This document shows, one piece after another, positions 11,676-21,452 of a stretch of 64,000 nucleotides of DNA; the stretch's first letter is position 1; each line of letters opens with the position of its first letter. Position numbers and translations under genes: made by a program. Under the pieces are notes generated by a model that was not told where the DNA came from, did not search any database, and worked only from the letters and a program-made list of their open reading frames with translations. Source of the stretch: Candidatus Methylomicrobium oryzae (GTDB taxonomy: Bacteria; Pseudomonadota; Gammaproteobacteria; Methylococcales; Methylomonadaceae); the NCBI RefSeq assembly GCF_016745425.1, contig NZ_JAERVK010000002.1:234823-298822 (forward strand). The letters run 5' to 3'.

Positions 11676-11993
11676 CTTTAATCTCCTATGTGATGCGATA
11701 TTAACGGCGCTAGCCGCCTTATCATCCTGTTATCAACGCTATCTCTAGCCCAGCAAATTATTGATTAAATAAGCGAGGCAAGCGCTAAATTCCTCCTATT
11801 TTTGGGAAGGTAGACTTAATTGTTTAACTGTGCCGAAAAATCTTCTTTTGCAAGACGCTGTTAGATTCATTCCAACTGAATATGGTGTAGGAATGCCCAT
11901 CTGCCACTTCATAAAAGGGAGTTGCCATTCTTGAAATGGCTACTGGGCATTTCCTACCTATTCGTAAGGCCAGTTTCCTAATGGTTTGGGGGC
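11676..11993. other. Gene-free stretch with a 71-bp inverted repeat
   Basis: No gene is seen in these 318 bases. The left part is the leader of the Cys-rich gene. At 11887-11957 an inverted repeat pairs GTAGGAATGCCCA with TGGGCATTTCCTAC, and GCCATTTC-like arms lie inside. It could be a REP-like element, a small MITE or a terminator for the PKD gene, whose stop is 36 bp to the right. Confidence 0.55.
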
Positions 11994-14339
11994 CTACCTC
12001 ATCTCCTCCAGTAGTGCGATAACGCGGCTAATCTTTTGATGGAATGGTCCCTGAGCCGAACAAGCCGTAACCCAATCATTGGCATCTGGGTTGCTAGTTT
12101 CGGCACAACCATTGCTCTTCTGTAGCACGTCATTGCGCAGCTTTTCGAGCGCCTCGACAAAATCTTCCTGATCGATAGAGATCAGCACGGCATTGAGTTT
12201 GCTGGTCAGCGCTTTGGGCATATTGGCATTCTTGAACACCCCACTATCAAGGCCATTCAAATAGGTAATAGCCGCTCTCAGCTCTTGGGTAAGCGCATCT
12301 TGCCGCGAGATAGCGGTTATCGTAATATTGCTCGGTTCGCTATTCAGCAGGCCATCATTGACCACCAAGCTCAGGATGTAATTACCGGGCAGATCGGCAA
12401 GAAAGCTGGCATCGACCTGATTAGAGTGACTGAGCAAGGCCTGACTGCCGATAGGCTTTTCAATCATATTCCATTGATAGGTCAGCGGATCCAAGTTGGC
12501 ATCGGTGCTCCCTGCGCCATTCAACAGGACCGTATTCCCAGCCAGTACGGCTTGGTTGCCGCCGGCATCGGCTACCGGTTTCAGGTTATCGAAACTGATC
12601 AGTACCGTATCGGAACCCGCCGCCCCTAAACTGTCCGTCACTCTCAGACTGAGAGCGTAGCTGCCATTAACATCCGCAATAAAATGCGGGGTCGCGGTAT
12701 CGCTATCTATTAATGTCGCAGTGCTGCCCTGGGGCTTGGATGTGAGCGTCCATTGATAAGTAATGGCGTCGCCATCCTCATCGTAGCTTTGCCGACCATC
12801 CAAATGAATCGTAGAACCCACGGTGGTAACGGATTGATCAAGCCCTGCATCGGCCACTGGCGAGGTATTGACCGTACTTACTTTGACTTGGTCAATGCCG
12901 GTCAGACCGCGGGCGTCGGTGACAGTCAAACTGATTAGATAGTCGCCCGCTACATCCGGTGTAAAAGAGGGGGTCACGGAATTGGCATTTTGCAATTCAG
13001 CCGTACTGTTGTCGGGTTTGGAAGCGAATGACCAGGCGTAGGACAGCGGATAGTCGCCATCAGGATCCGAACTGTCACCGCCATTGAGCGCCACCGAAAC
13101 ACCGGGATGCCCGGATTGATCTGTGCCGGCCTGGGCGATGGGAGGCTGATTGGTTGGATGGGAGTCCGTCTCCTCGGCAATAGGCGTCATGCTCAGGTAG
13201 CCATTAAGCTTATAGTCTACGAAGGTCAAGCCGGTCACGAACGCTCGGGGATCATTCGGGTCGAGGTTCGCCTCCACTTCAATGCCGCGAATCGAGAAAC
13301 GGGCCAGCCCGCCTTCCCTATGCAGATCCCGTTCGAAATCAAAGACCACGCCGCCTTGGATGTCCGCCCCGCTGTCCACATATTGGGAGGTAGCGGCATC
13401 CCAGAGGAAAAGGTCGTATTTGCCATCGCCAATGCCTTCCGGCAAGAGAATCGATTTGATATTGGACAGCCCGGGATCCAGTTCATAGTCATAGCCGGTC
13501 GCTACGACAGGGTCGACAACACAAACGGCTCGATAGCCGCATGGCGGCAAAGGCAACCGGAACCTGGGCGGCAGACCGGGTCTGGGAATGGTACCGCCGT
13601 CCTCGGGAGGAAGGATCGGATTGTCCGGGGTTCCGACCGGCTCTTGCGTCAGAAATACGCCGGAGGAGGATGTAAAGGTCACGCCCGGTGGTGTCTCAAG
13701 TTTTAGTCTTGCGCCAAAGCTCGCGTGACCACGATCAAGGGAACTATCAGGGAATCCTGAGAGTCCCTCGGACGTTGCGCTTACTGTCATTTGTACCTGA
13801 ATACGATCGCCATCCTTTACGGTTATGACACTTGGTAGACCAGATACTGTTGCAGGACTACCTGGGCTAAAAGTAGCCCATCCTACCTGAGCACCACTAA
13901 CATGTAGAGCTACCCCGGCCGCTGCCCCATTTCTATTTTCTGTACTTCCGGAAATATCGGGTTCAACATTGAATGTAGCCGGTGCAGATGCCATACCTTC
14001 AGGAAGATGAAATGTCACGTACTCGTCAAAAACGCTCTGGGCACTTGCGTCGCCTTCCCCGCCGCTTGAAACAGCCGAAGCTAGGACCTGACCAGTTGAC
14101 ATGTTGGCGGCCGCGTGGCCCCATCCGGTCCCGCCTAAACTTGATACAGGTCCGGCGTCGATCTGTTTTTCCGTAGTGCCATCTCTCTCAGTAAAATTAA
14201 CAAAAACGCCATTAGGATCATGGGCTTTCAGTGCGGTTGCATTGAGAGCTATCGAATAGTCGGCTAAGCCGATTGTCGGCATTAGAACAAGTGGGAGGAA
14301 TAAAGCCAATTTCACAACCAAGCAAAGATTCTTATTCAT
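11994..14339 (-). CDS. Exported PKD-repeat protein with choice-of-anchor-like region
   Basis: This is a 781-residue exported protein. The signal peptide is at residues 1-26 (MNKNLCLVVKLALFLPLVLM, cleavage near GLA). An N-terminal beta-rich region follows, then a segment GYDYELDPGLSN...KYDLFLWDAA that resembles choice-of-anchor domains. From about residue 385 there are three PKD-type repeats, each with an SDPDGD/SYDEDGD/STDANLD motif and a closing LTVTDARG/LRVTDSLG/LVVNDGLL strand. The C-terminal ~100 residues are helical with two Cys. I chose the ATG at 14339, preceded by AAGGAGATAAA, over one six codons earlier. It likely acts at the cell surface or in adhesion; the exact role is unknown. 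Confidence 0.82.
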   Translation of the reverse strand: MNKNLCLVVKLALFLPLVLMPTIGLADYSIALNATALKAHDPNGVFVNFTERDGTTEKQIDAGPVSSLGGTGWGHAAANMSTGQVLASAVSSGGEGDASAQSVFDEYVTFHLPEGMASAPATFNVEPDISGSTENRNGAAAGVALHVSGAQVGWATFSPGSPATVSGLPSVITVKDGDRIQVQMTVSATSEGLSGFPDSSLDRGHASFGARLKLETPPGVTFTSSSGVFLTQEPVGTPDNPILPPEDGGTIPRPGLPPRFRLPLPPCGYRAVCVVDPVVATGYDYELDPGLSNIKSILLPEGIGDGKYDLFLWDAATSQYVDSGADIQGGVVFDFERDLHREGGLARFSIRGIEVEANLDPNDPRAFVTGLTFVDYKLNGYLSMTPIAEETDSHPTNQPPIAQAGTDQSGHPGVSVALNGGDSSDPDGDYPLSYAWSFASKPDNSTAELQNANSVTPSFTPDVAGDYLISLTVTDARGLTGIDQVKVSTVNTSPVADAGLDQSVTTVGSTIHLDGRQSYDEDGDAITYQWTLTSKPQGSTATLIDSDTATPHFIADVNGSYALSLRVTDSLGAAGSDTVLISFDNLKPVADAGGNQAVLAGNTVLLNGAGSTDANLDPLTYQWNMIEKPIGSQALLSHSNQVDASFLADLPGNYILSLVVNDGLLNSEPSNITITAISRQDALTQELRAAITYLNGLDSGVFKNANMPKALTSKLNAVLISIDQEDFVEALEKLRNDVLQKSNGCAETSNPDANDWVTACSAQGPFHQKISRVIALLEEMR

Positions 14340-15092
14340 TTTATCTCCTTGTTTCACACTTTGGTTTTATGCTTTTTATATTCCTATTTAAATGTCGATT
14401 GATTCTAATTTGATAAGAAATAATTTAATAATTATAAATAATGATATATATAAGATAATGAATAGATATAATTCATAATCATCACCAAAAAGGTAAATGC
14501 TAATATTTTGCCGCTTAATAAGGGGCTTTATTGGCTTTTTTAGATCCCTATCATCAGCCTCGGTCGAGTACAGTCAATCCTTTGTCAGTATGAGACGGGT
14601 GGGTACGCATTATTTGCACTATGCTCACTCTCAGTTAATCTAATTTCTAACCGATGTTATCGGGCTGTTCTCAATTAAAGTGGGCTCATTCTCGTTTGAT
14701 GTGGGCGGGAGCGCTTCGATATTCTCGGCTAATGGGGTCACTAAAAACGGATGTTATCGAGCCACTACAGGTATGGCTTATTTTTTATTTGGTGTGTAGA
14801 TATTCTCCAGATAAAATCAGAGAACGGCATCGGTCATTTGACTGAAATTGCAATACAAGCGGGCGATTTGGTTTCTGTTCCCCCTCTTGAAAGGCAAGTT
14901 ATCCGAACGAGTGTGGAAAATAAAATGGCCGTCTTTGCTTTTTTGCCAGGCAAGCCGATGCGTCCGATGAATCCGCTCCGCCAAGCTTGGATGAGAGCCC
15001 CCGTTTCTTGACCGGATATTGGCTCTGATGGTTAGCTTTATCAGATCCTGCCCAAACCTGTTTGCGGGCTTACCGTCCGATGGGGGATCCAT
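14340..15092. other. Gene-free stretch with degenerate TTCTC repeats
   Basis: I see no convincing gene in these ~750 bases. 14358-14520 is very AT-rich and probably holds the PKD gene promoter. Between 14622 and 14735 a degenerate ~20-bp motif recurs in one orientation: CACTCTCAGTTAATCTAA, GTTCTCAATTAAAGTGGG, ATTCTCGTTTGATGTGGG, ATTCTCGGCTAATGGGG. ATGTTATCG also occurs twice. Such serial repeats resemble transposase binding sites at IS21-family ends, so this may be an IS remnant. The region also holds the promoter of the LuxR-type gene. Confidence 0.45.
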
Positions 15093-16253
15093 ATGGCAAT
15101 GAATGATGGAAAGCTGGATGCCTTGATTCAGCAGATTTATGACGCGGCGCTGGAGGATGCGCTATGGCCCGCCCTCATTCATGAGCTTGCCTTACTCATC
15201 CAGGCGTCTGACAGCCTGTTGTTCAGCCTGCCGGGTTCCAGCCATCAGACGCCCTTCATTTTGGCGCCTCTTACCCATGCCGATGCGGATGCCTGGGCAG
15301 ACTATGCATCTTATTACCGGCAGCATGACATCTGGATGCTGGAAACGAAAAAGCAGGGGTTGATGCGGCCGGGAGCGATTATCCATAGTGACCGACTTGT
15401 TGAACGGCGCGCCTTTCGGCAATCGGAAATTTATCGCGACTTACTGAAGCCGAAACTGGGCGGAGCGGAAGTCAACATGGGTCTCGTGATGCTTGATGAG
15501 CCGCTTCAGGACCAATCGCCGCCTTTGTTCCTCAGCCTTTATAAGAGCGCTTTTGACGAGACATTTACCGCACAGGATGAAGGACTGATCCGCCATTTGC
15601 TGCCGCATTTACAACGCGCGTTGCGGATTCGATGGAAACTCATCCGGGAGAGGGAAATGCGGCAATTACGGGAACAGGCCCTCGAACAGGTCGCTGTCGC
15701 GATTGTGCTGCTGGATGCGGCGGGACGGCTGTTGTTCGCCAACCGGCAAGCCGAGCGGCTGTTAAGCCAAGGAGGTAATCCGACTGTCATCCGGGGTTAC
15801 CTCGGAGGCCTGGACGCCTATGAGAACAATGCCATCAAGCAAGCCTTGCGCCAGGCCCGGCAAGGGATCGGCAGTACCTTGCGGCTTAACAATACGCAAG
15901 CTATCGGCACGCGCGTGGCCACGTTTTCTCCGGTCACGGCGCCCTTCAGTGAACAGCTCGGCACGCCCGCGCGTATTATCGTCATGATTACCGAACCGGA
16001 TACCCCGGCCTTTGACGATCTCAGGGCTTTCAGCAAACTGTACCAATTAACGCCCGCCGAAACCCGCGTCCTCAAGCACTTGTTGCAGCATCGAAGCCCT
16101 CAGGAAATCGCCGACACCTTGCATGTCAGCATTAAAACCGTGAGGACGCAGCTTAGCGCCTTGTTCGCCAAGACGCAAACCGATAATCAGCGCGAACTGG
16201 TACAGTTCTCTTTATCGCATTTATTCGCCGGATCGATGCAAATCGGTGAGTAA
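15093..16253 (+). CDS. LuxR-family transcriptional regulator
   Basis: This 386-residue protein has a C-terminal LuxR-type helix-turn-helix (about 320-378: LTPAETRVLKHLLQ, SPQEIADTLHVSIKTVRTQL). A PAS-like middle part contains LLDAAGRLLFANRQAERLL. The N-terminal ~190 residues have no domain I recognise. There is no receiver domain, so it is not a classic response regulator. The ATG at 15093 follows GGGGGA. It is convergent with the TonB-dependent receptor gene, with a 39-bp gap. The target is unknown; copper genes nearby are candidates by position only. Confidence 0.88.
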   Translation: MAMNDGKLDALIQQIYDAALEDALWPALIHELALLIQASDSLLFSLPGSSHQTPFILAPLTHADADAWADYASYYRQHDIWMLETKKQGLMRPGAIIHSDRLVERRAFRQSEIYRDLLKPKLGGAEVNMGLVMLDEPLQDQSPPLFLSLYKSAFDETFTAQDEGLIRHLLPHLQRALRIRWKLIREREMRQLREQALEQVAVAIVLLDAAGRLLFANRQAERLLSQGGNPTVIRGYLGGLDAYENNAIKQALRQARQGIGSTLRLNNTQAIGTRVATFSPVTAPFSEQLGTPARIIVMITEPDTPAFDDLRAFSKLYQLTPAETRVLKHLLQHRSPQEIADTLHVSIKTVRTQLSALFAKTQTDNQRELVQFSLSHLFAGSMQIGE

Positions 16254-16292
16254 GATCATCATTTTCAATGAGGTTGCCGTTCCCGTCGCCGT

Positions 16293-18272
16293 TCAAAGCT
16301 GATAGGCGATCCCCCCATAGACCGCCGCCCCGGCATGATCGAAGCTGAAGACATCCGGCGTTTTATCATTAGTAAGATTTTCGCCGCGCACGTACAGATT
16401 GAGTTTAGGCGTCACCTGGTAGTTGGCATGAACATTCAGATGAAACGCGTCGTCCACATCGAGCGTATTGCCGAGATCGTTTTGAGCCAGACTCCGGTAG
16501 ATGCCCTCGGCCCATAAGGTGAGCGGCAGATTCGGCACATGCCATTCGCCCCAGACGCGCACGGCATCGGTAGCCTGGAAGGGTATCCGGCGGCCGTTGT
16601 CGAGATTGCGGCTGTCGTTGTAGGTGTAGGAGGCACCGCCGCGCCATCGTTCGCTGAGAACAAGCTCGCCGCTCGCTTCCATGCCGGCTACGGTAGCATT
16701 GGCGACATTGCCGATGCATTGACCGATGCAGGGGAGTTGGACGGTGGGTTGCGGCGCCCAACTGACCACGATCAAATCGTCATAACGCGAATAGAATCCG
16801 GTCAGGTTAAGTTTGAGATTGGACAATGCCTGCCATTCCAGGCCCAGGTCGCCGCCGGCACCTCGCTCGGGCTTTAGAGAAGGATTGCCAAGCAGCGGAA
16901 ACAATCGCTCGGCATAACTCGGAATCCGGAAGCCGTTGCCGCCGTTGGCGCGCAATTTCAGCGTATCCAATACCTGCCAAACTAGAGCGGCATGCACGAG
17001 CGCATGACTTTGAAAGCGATCGTAACTCTCATAGCGGACGCCCATGTCGCCGCTGAGTTTCCCATAGGCGAAGCGGGCCTCTAGAAAACCGGCCTGCTGA
17101 CTGCGGCGTTCCTCAAACGGCGCGCCGCTCGCTAGGGTAGGCGGCGGGCTGAAAGTGGGCGCTTCCGCCCACTCATGACGGCCTTCGGCGCCCCAAACCA
17201 GGTAAAGGACATCATGGCCTTGACCGTGCCATAAACGCTGGTTATTCTCCCAGCGGACGAGGTAAAGGTCGGTGGTATAACCCGGCGTGATCCCCAGGAC
17301 TTTGGCATGATTGTCGGTATGGGTATAACCCAACTGCAAGCGCGTATCCCAATCCGCATTGATATAGGCTTTCAGGGTGTTTTGCGCCATCCAGCTTTCT
17401 TCGGCAAAAAAAGAGCCTTTTTCGTCCGCCATCGCCAACATGCCGTTGCGGATGCCATAACCGTCAAAATCGTTTCGGCCGTCCCGGTACAACAGTGAAC
17501 CTTCCCAGAGCAAAGTATCGCTCAAATCGACGCTTGCTTTTGCAAGGACCTGATGGCTATGGAAAGGATCTCGCTCCGGATTGTTGTTGGACTTTTGCGC
17601 ATGATAAGCGCCGTCGAACGCATCGGTGCGGTTCACCGTCACGGCAAGCCGCGCTTTTTCCCCCGCCAGGTTGCCGCGTAAGGTTTCCTTGAGAAAACCG
17701 AAGGTGCCGCCTTCCACGCGCAGGTCGGCACTGTCGTTCCTGGCGCTGCGGGACGTCAAATCAATCGAACCGCCCAGCGCGCTGAAGGCTCTTGACGCTG
17801 AACCGAAGCCCCGGTTTATCACAATACTTTCCTGTGCCTCGGGGAGCAGGGCATTCAGGTTCAGAACACCGGGCAACGTGTCCGGCACCGGCATGCCGTC
17901 CAGCAAAACCAACCCCTGCCCGCCGACCCCGCGCACCTGGAGCAGCCCGAGCCCGGAAGCCCCGCCTTTCGTCACGCCGATGCCCCGCTCGCCGCGCAGC
18001 ACTTCGTCGATGCTGCGTTCATGGGCAATCGCCATGTCTTCTTGAGTTAAATGCGTAATACCGAGTTTTTCGGTAAACCCCGCATTTTGAGTTTCTCCTT
18101 CGGTGTCGGGCTGCGTTGTAACGGTAATCTCCGGCAGCATGATCTCTTCGGCTTTTACGGCAATAGCGCAGCTAAGGAGCAAAACGCCCAAAAATCCCCG
18201 TATTGGCCATAACTCCTTAACATCGCATAGATCTAAAGCCGGATAGGCTACTCGTGAACCGCATTTTTGCAT
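16293..18272 (-). CDS. TonB-dependent outer-membrane receptor
   Basis: This 659-residue protein has an N-terminal hydrophobic export signal (about 27-41, cleavage near VKA), a TonB box-like PEITVTT, a plug domain (DEVLRGERGIGVTKGG, LLQVRGVGGQGLVLLDGMPV) and a C-terminal beta-barrel ending in aromatic IAYQL. There is no STN signalling domain. BtuB-type and copper receptors are of similar size. It is divergent from a CopD-like gene, so copper or copper-chelate uptake is a plausible but unproven substrate. The annotated start gives an unusually long pre-signal segment; no better start was found. Confidence 0.9.
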   Translation of the reverse strand: MQKCGSRVAYPALDLCDVKELWPIRGFLGVLLLSCAIAVKAEEIMLPEITVTTQPDTEGETQNAGFTEKLGITHLTQEDMAIAHERSIDEVLRGERGIGVTKGGASGLGLLQVRGVGGQGLVLLDGMPVPDTLPGVLNLNALLPEAQESIVINRGFGSASRAFSALGGSIDLTSRSARNDSADLRVEGGTFGFLKETLRGNLAGEKARLAVTVNRTDAFDGAYHAQKSNNNPERDPFHSHQVLAKASVDLSDTLLWEGSLLYRDGRNDFDGYGIRNGMLAMADEKGSFFAEESWMAQNTLKAYINADWDTRLQLGYTHTDNHAKVLGITPGYTTDLYLVRWENNQRLWHGQGHDVLYLVWGAEGRHEWAEAPTFSPPPTLASGAPFEERRSQQAGFLEARFAYGKLSGDMGVRYESYDRFQSHALVHAALVWQVLDTLKLRANGGNGFRIPSYAERLFPLLGNPSLKPERGAGGDLGLEWQALSNLKLNLTGFYSRYDDLIVVSWAPQPTVQLPCIGQCIGNVANATVAGMEASGELVLSERWRGGASYTYNDSRNLDNGRRIPFQATDAVRVWGEWHVPNLPLTLWAEGIYRSLAQNDLGNTLDVDDAFHLNVHANYQVTPKLNLYVRGENLTNDKTPDVFSFDHAGAAVYGGIAYQL

Positions 18273-18513
18273 GAAAGCTCCGATTGCATTTATTTTTATA
18301 ACATAAGAACAATATATTAGCCTAAAGTGTGATAAGGGATTTTCAAACGAATGCGGATGCCAGTAGAAGAATTTCTATATTAAGCAGTCAATTTCGAATA
18401 CATGAAGCATATGTCCCGAACGCTTTATCCAATCATACCCATTCGGTTTCTTGCTTCATCGAATCCGGAGAGGTACATTCGCTGCTACAGGCAAAGACAA
18501 GGAGGTTGGCGTC

Positions 18514-18621
18514 ATGAAATTTCCCTGCATGCGATGTTTATCCATCGCCTTTCTTTCCGGCCTTGCGTTGAACCGGTTCAGGAAGCGGGCCTGCCGATAC
18601 GCTTCCGCGGGGCCCGCGTAG
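18514..18621 (+). CDS. Small ORF (35 aa) with strong RBS before the copD-like gene; possible copC remnant
   Basis: An AAGGAGG site eight bases upstream precedes an ATG that reads MKFPCMRCLSIAFLSGLALN, like the start of a signal peptide, and the frame stops after 35 codons, 24 bp before the CopD-like gene. CopC, a small periplasmic copper protein, usually precedes copD and begins with such a signal. This could be the broken front of a copC gene or a real leader peptide. Nothing else of CopC is recognisable. Confidence 0.4.
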   Translation: MKFPCMRCLSIAFLSGLALNRFRKRACRYASAGPA

Positions 18622-18645
18622 CGCCTCCGGACAGATTTTCCTCTC

Positions 18646-20274
18646 ATGTATCTGCAGGGAGTAGCGGATTTTCTCGACGATATTCTCGGTGGTTTTGCGC
18701 TGATCGGTTTCAGTGCGATCGTGGGCGGGCTGCTGTGGCGCCTGACGGTGCTGGATGCGGCCTCCGATACTCCTTCGGCTATCCCGATGCTGCGCCGGAA
18801 CGCCTGGGGCATTGGGGCGGGCGCGGTCCTGCTGGCGACAGTTACAGGGCTCGAACTGATCGTGAAAGCGGCCATTCTAGCCTCTGCACTGAGCGAGTTT
18901 CCGTTCGCCGCCTATGCCGGCAGCATTCAATTTAAAGCCGGCGCATTACGCTGTCTGTTGGCCTTGGCACTGGTCGGAACGGCCTGCAGTTTGCTTCGTT
19001 TCCCACGAAATAAGGCGGCCCGGGACCTGGCCGCCATTCTGGCGGTAGCGCTGATTATCGGCGGTGCATGGCTGGTTCATGCCGTCGCCCGCTTCGAAAA
19101 CCGCGCTTTGTTGATGGCGATTACGGCAGTGCATCAAACGGCGGCCGGGGCCTGGATCGGCGGTGTCCTGCAGCTGCTCCTGCTGCGCGAGCTCGGACGC
19201 CGCGATGCCGCGGCCCGGGCTTTTTGGCCGCGGGCCGCGGCGCGGTTTGCCCGGTTGGGAATCCCTGCGGTTCTCATCCTGATTCCAACCGGACTGGTAT
19301 TGGCCTGGACCTATGTGGGAAGCTTAAAAGGAATGGCCGGGACCGGCTACGGCAGCCTGGTTGCGGTCAAAATTACATTGCTCGGATGCGCGCTGGGTTT
19401 CGCACTGCTGAACTATCGCGCCGCGCGGCAACCCGCCTCCGGCGACATCGAGCGTAAGGTGCCGTATTACATCGAGACCGAGTTCCTGGTGCTGGTTACC
19501 GTGTTGTTCATCGCCGCCGGCCTGGCGTCTCAGCCGCCCGCTGCGGACATTCCCGAGGCCACGGCCAGCTTGTCCGAAGTGGCCGTCATGTTCATGCCTC
19601 GCCTGCCGCGTCTCAACTCCCCCAGCCATGCTGAATTCCTGGCGGGCGAAGCCGGCCGCACCGCCGTCGTGGATAAGATTCCTTCCCGGGCGGCTGCAGT
19701 CTGGTCGGACTACAATCATAACGTCTGCGGCCTGTTTATCGCGCTGATGGCGATTGCCGCCCTTCTCTCCTATCATCCCCGCTTCCGCTGGGCGCGGTTC
19801 TGGCCCTTGGGCTTCGCCGGCATCGGCCTCTTTCTGTTCTTCCGCAACGATCCCCAGACATGGCCGCTGGGTCCGATGGGTTTTTGGGAAAGTACGCTGA
19901 GTGACGGCGAAATTATGCAACACCGTATCACCACGCTCTCGACTTTTGCGATGGACGCGCTGGAACTTCGGGTCCGCAGAGGACAGGGCGGCACCCTGCT
20001 GCCTTATGTGTTTCCCGCTTTGATGGTACTCGGCGCCATTATCCTGTTTGTTCACGGCCATGCGGGCTTCGAGCTGAAAAGCGAATATCTGATCCGATCC
20101 ACCCACACCTCGATCGGGTTTCTGGCGATCATAATGGCCGGCGGCCGCTGGCTGGAACTCCGCTTGATGCAGGCGGGTCATCGGACGGAAGGGCGTTTCG
20201 CCGGTATTGCCGGCTGTTTAGCCACGCTCGCGGTCGCCATGATTCTGCTGTTTTACCGTGAGCCTTTATACTGA
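18646..20274 (+). CDS. CopD-family copper protein (membrane)
   Basis: This is a 542-residue integral membrane protein with roughly a dozen hydrophobic segments. The N-terminal ~300 residues fit the CopD family, known for copper movement across the inner membrane (HQTAAGAWIGGVLQLLLL). The C-terminal part adds further helices with conserved His, e.g. FVHGHAGFELKSEYLIRSTHT. No good Shine-Dalgarno lies before the ATG at 18646, so translation may depend on the small upstream frame. It is divergent from the TonB-dependent receptor gene, and a copper-uptake role is inferred from the family. Confidence 0.82.
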   Translation: MYLQGVADFLDDILGGFALIGFSAIVGGLLWRLTVLDAASDTPSAIPMLRRNAWGIGAGAVLLATVTGLELIVKAAILASALSEFPFAAYAGSIQFKAGALRCLLALALVGTACSLLRFPRNKAARDLAAILAVALIIGGAWLVHAVARFENRALLMAITAVHQTAAGAWIGGVLQLLLLRELGRRDAAARAFWPRAAARFARLGIPAVLILIPTGLVLAWTYVGSLKGMAGTGYGSLVAVKITLLGCALGFALLNYRAARQPASGDIERKVPYYIETEFLVLVTVLFIAAGLASQPPAADIPEATASLSEVAVMFMPRLPRLNSPSHAEFLAGEAGRTAVVDKIPSRAAAVWSDYNHNVCGLFIALMAIAALLSYHPRFRWARFWPLGFAGIGLFLFFRNDPQTWPLGPMGFWESTLSDGEIMQHRITTLSTFAMDALELRVRRGQGGTLLPYVFPALMVLGAIILFVHGHAGFELKSEYLIRSTHTSIGFLAIIMAGGRWLELRLMQAGHRTEGRFAGIAGCLATLAVAMILLFYREPLY

Positions 20275-20591
20275 TAATGATCACTGCTTTTGTTAGAGCA
20301 AGTTATGAACTTAGTTACTATGAGAATGCGAGGACATGATGTTTCGTAAGCCCTTACGCCGAACGGGGTATGTTGCCCCGTCCGTAACGTTTACCGAGCG
20401 TTTACAAACAGCGATATCGGTAAAGCTTTGAGGGCGGGGTTGCAACGCCCGTTTCGCGTCAGATTGCATGGGGAAATAGAGGAATTGGCCTTGCCGGCAA
20501 TAACCTTTATGCTGGTAAGGGAATTATTCGGTGAAACGGATCAACTGCTATGGTAGAATGATCCATTTGTTCAGAATAATAAAATAAGAAT
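20275..20591. other. Gene-free stretch with two hairpins
   Basis: No gene is seen here. Two GC hairpins are present: ACGGGG-TATGTT-GCCCCGT at 20363-20382, and GGGCG-GGGTTGCAA-CGCCC at 20432-20450. They look like REP halves, or a terminator for the copD-like gene. The last 70 bases are AT-rich and probably hold the promoter of the next gene. Confidence 0.45.
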
Positions 20592-21314
20592 ATGTTTTTA
20601 AAAGAATTTTATGAGGATCGTGACGGATTTGCCGCCATTTCCGCCGAGCGGGCGAGCCGGTTTGCCAAAGAGGTCGCTCATGATTTCAATCCCCTGCACG
20701 ATGTGGATGCCAAACGTTTCTGCGTACCCGGCGATCTGCTGTTTGCGCTGGCCTTGGAGAAATACGGGCTGAGCCAACGTATGCACTTCGTCTTTGCGGG
20801 CATGGTAGGACATGGCGTGCTGTTGGACTTTCCCGATACCGATGCCGGGGAGATCGAGGTGAAAGACAATCAGGGTAAAGCCTATCTGCAGATCGAACGC
20901 TCGGGCGGCCTGAGCCGGAATTCGGCATTGATCGAAAGCTTTACCCGCGATTATGTCGCCTTCTCAGGGCAAAATTTTCCTTACGTGCTGGTTCCCTTGT
21001 TGGAGAAAGAGAACGTGATGTTCAGCCTCACGCGCCCGCTGGTGATTTACGAAAGCATGACCCTGTCATTCGATCATCTTGATTTTCAGCAGGCGTCCGT
21101 GGAAATGATGGAACCGAAGATGGAAGTCAACGGCAAGCGCGCTTCGGCTTATTTACACTTTCGGATCAAAGCGGGCGAGAATGTCGTGGGTACCGGCTTT
21201 AAAAAACTGGCGATCAGTGTACAGAGCGGTTATGAATCCGAGCCGATGCAGGCGTTTGTCGAAGAGTATCTGGCCAGGAAAAACGACTATCTCGGCAATT
21301 TGCCGATTCTGTAG
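20592..21314 (+). CDS. DUF3581-like protein
   Basis: This 240-residue soluble protein looks like the DUF3581 family of Gammaproteobacteria, whose function is not established. The N-terminal part has AKEVAHDFNPLHD and DLLFALALEKYGL, resembling the hot-dog fold MaoC-type hydratase region that includes an Asn-Pro-(Ile/Leu)-His motif. No signal peptide or membrane segment is present. It stands alone, 139 bp before a glycosyltransferase gene. The family assignment is from memory of the sequence pattern. Confidence 0.7.
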   Translation: MFLKEFYEDRDGFAAISAERASRFAKEVAHDFNPLHDVDAKRFCVPGDLLFALALEKYGLSQRMHFVFAGMVGHGVLLDFPDTDAGEIEVKDNQGKAYLQIERSGGLSRNSALIESFTRDYVAFSGQNFPYVLVPLLEKENVMFSLTRPLVIYESMTLSFDHLDFQQASVEMMEPKMEVNGKRASAYLHFRIKAGENVVGTGFKKLAISVQSGYESEPMQAFVEEYLARKNDYLGNLPIL

Positions 21315-21452
21315 CACGAAATCTGTCAGGCCGCTGAAAACCGCTCGGCGGCTTCCGATAGAAACCTCATTCCCCCTGGCTCGATAATAAAACGATAATC
21401 TCAAATACTTGTCGTCCGACACGGTCCCCGCAGGCTGCAATGGAGTCTATTC

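Noticed and set aside
14751..15011. 86-codon plus-strand frame before the LuxR-type gene
   Set aside because: No ribosome site, low-complexity end and no recognisable domain.
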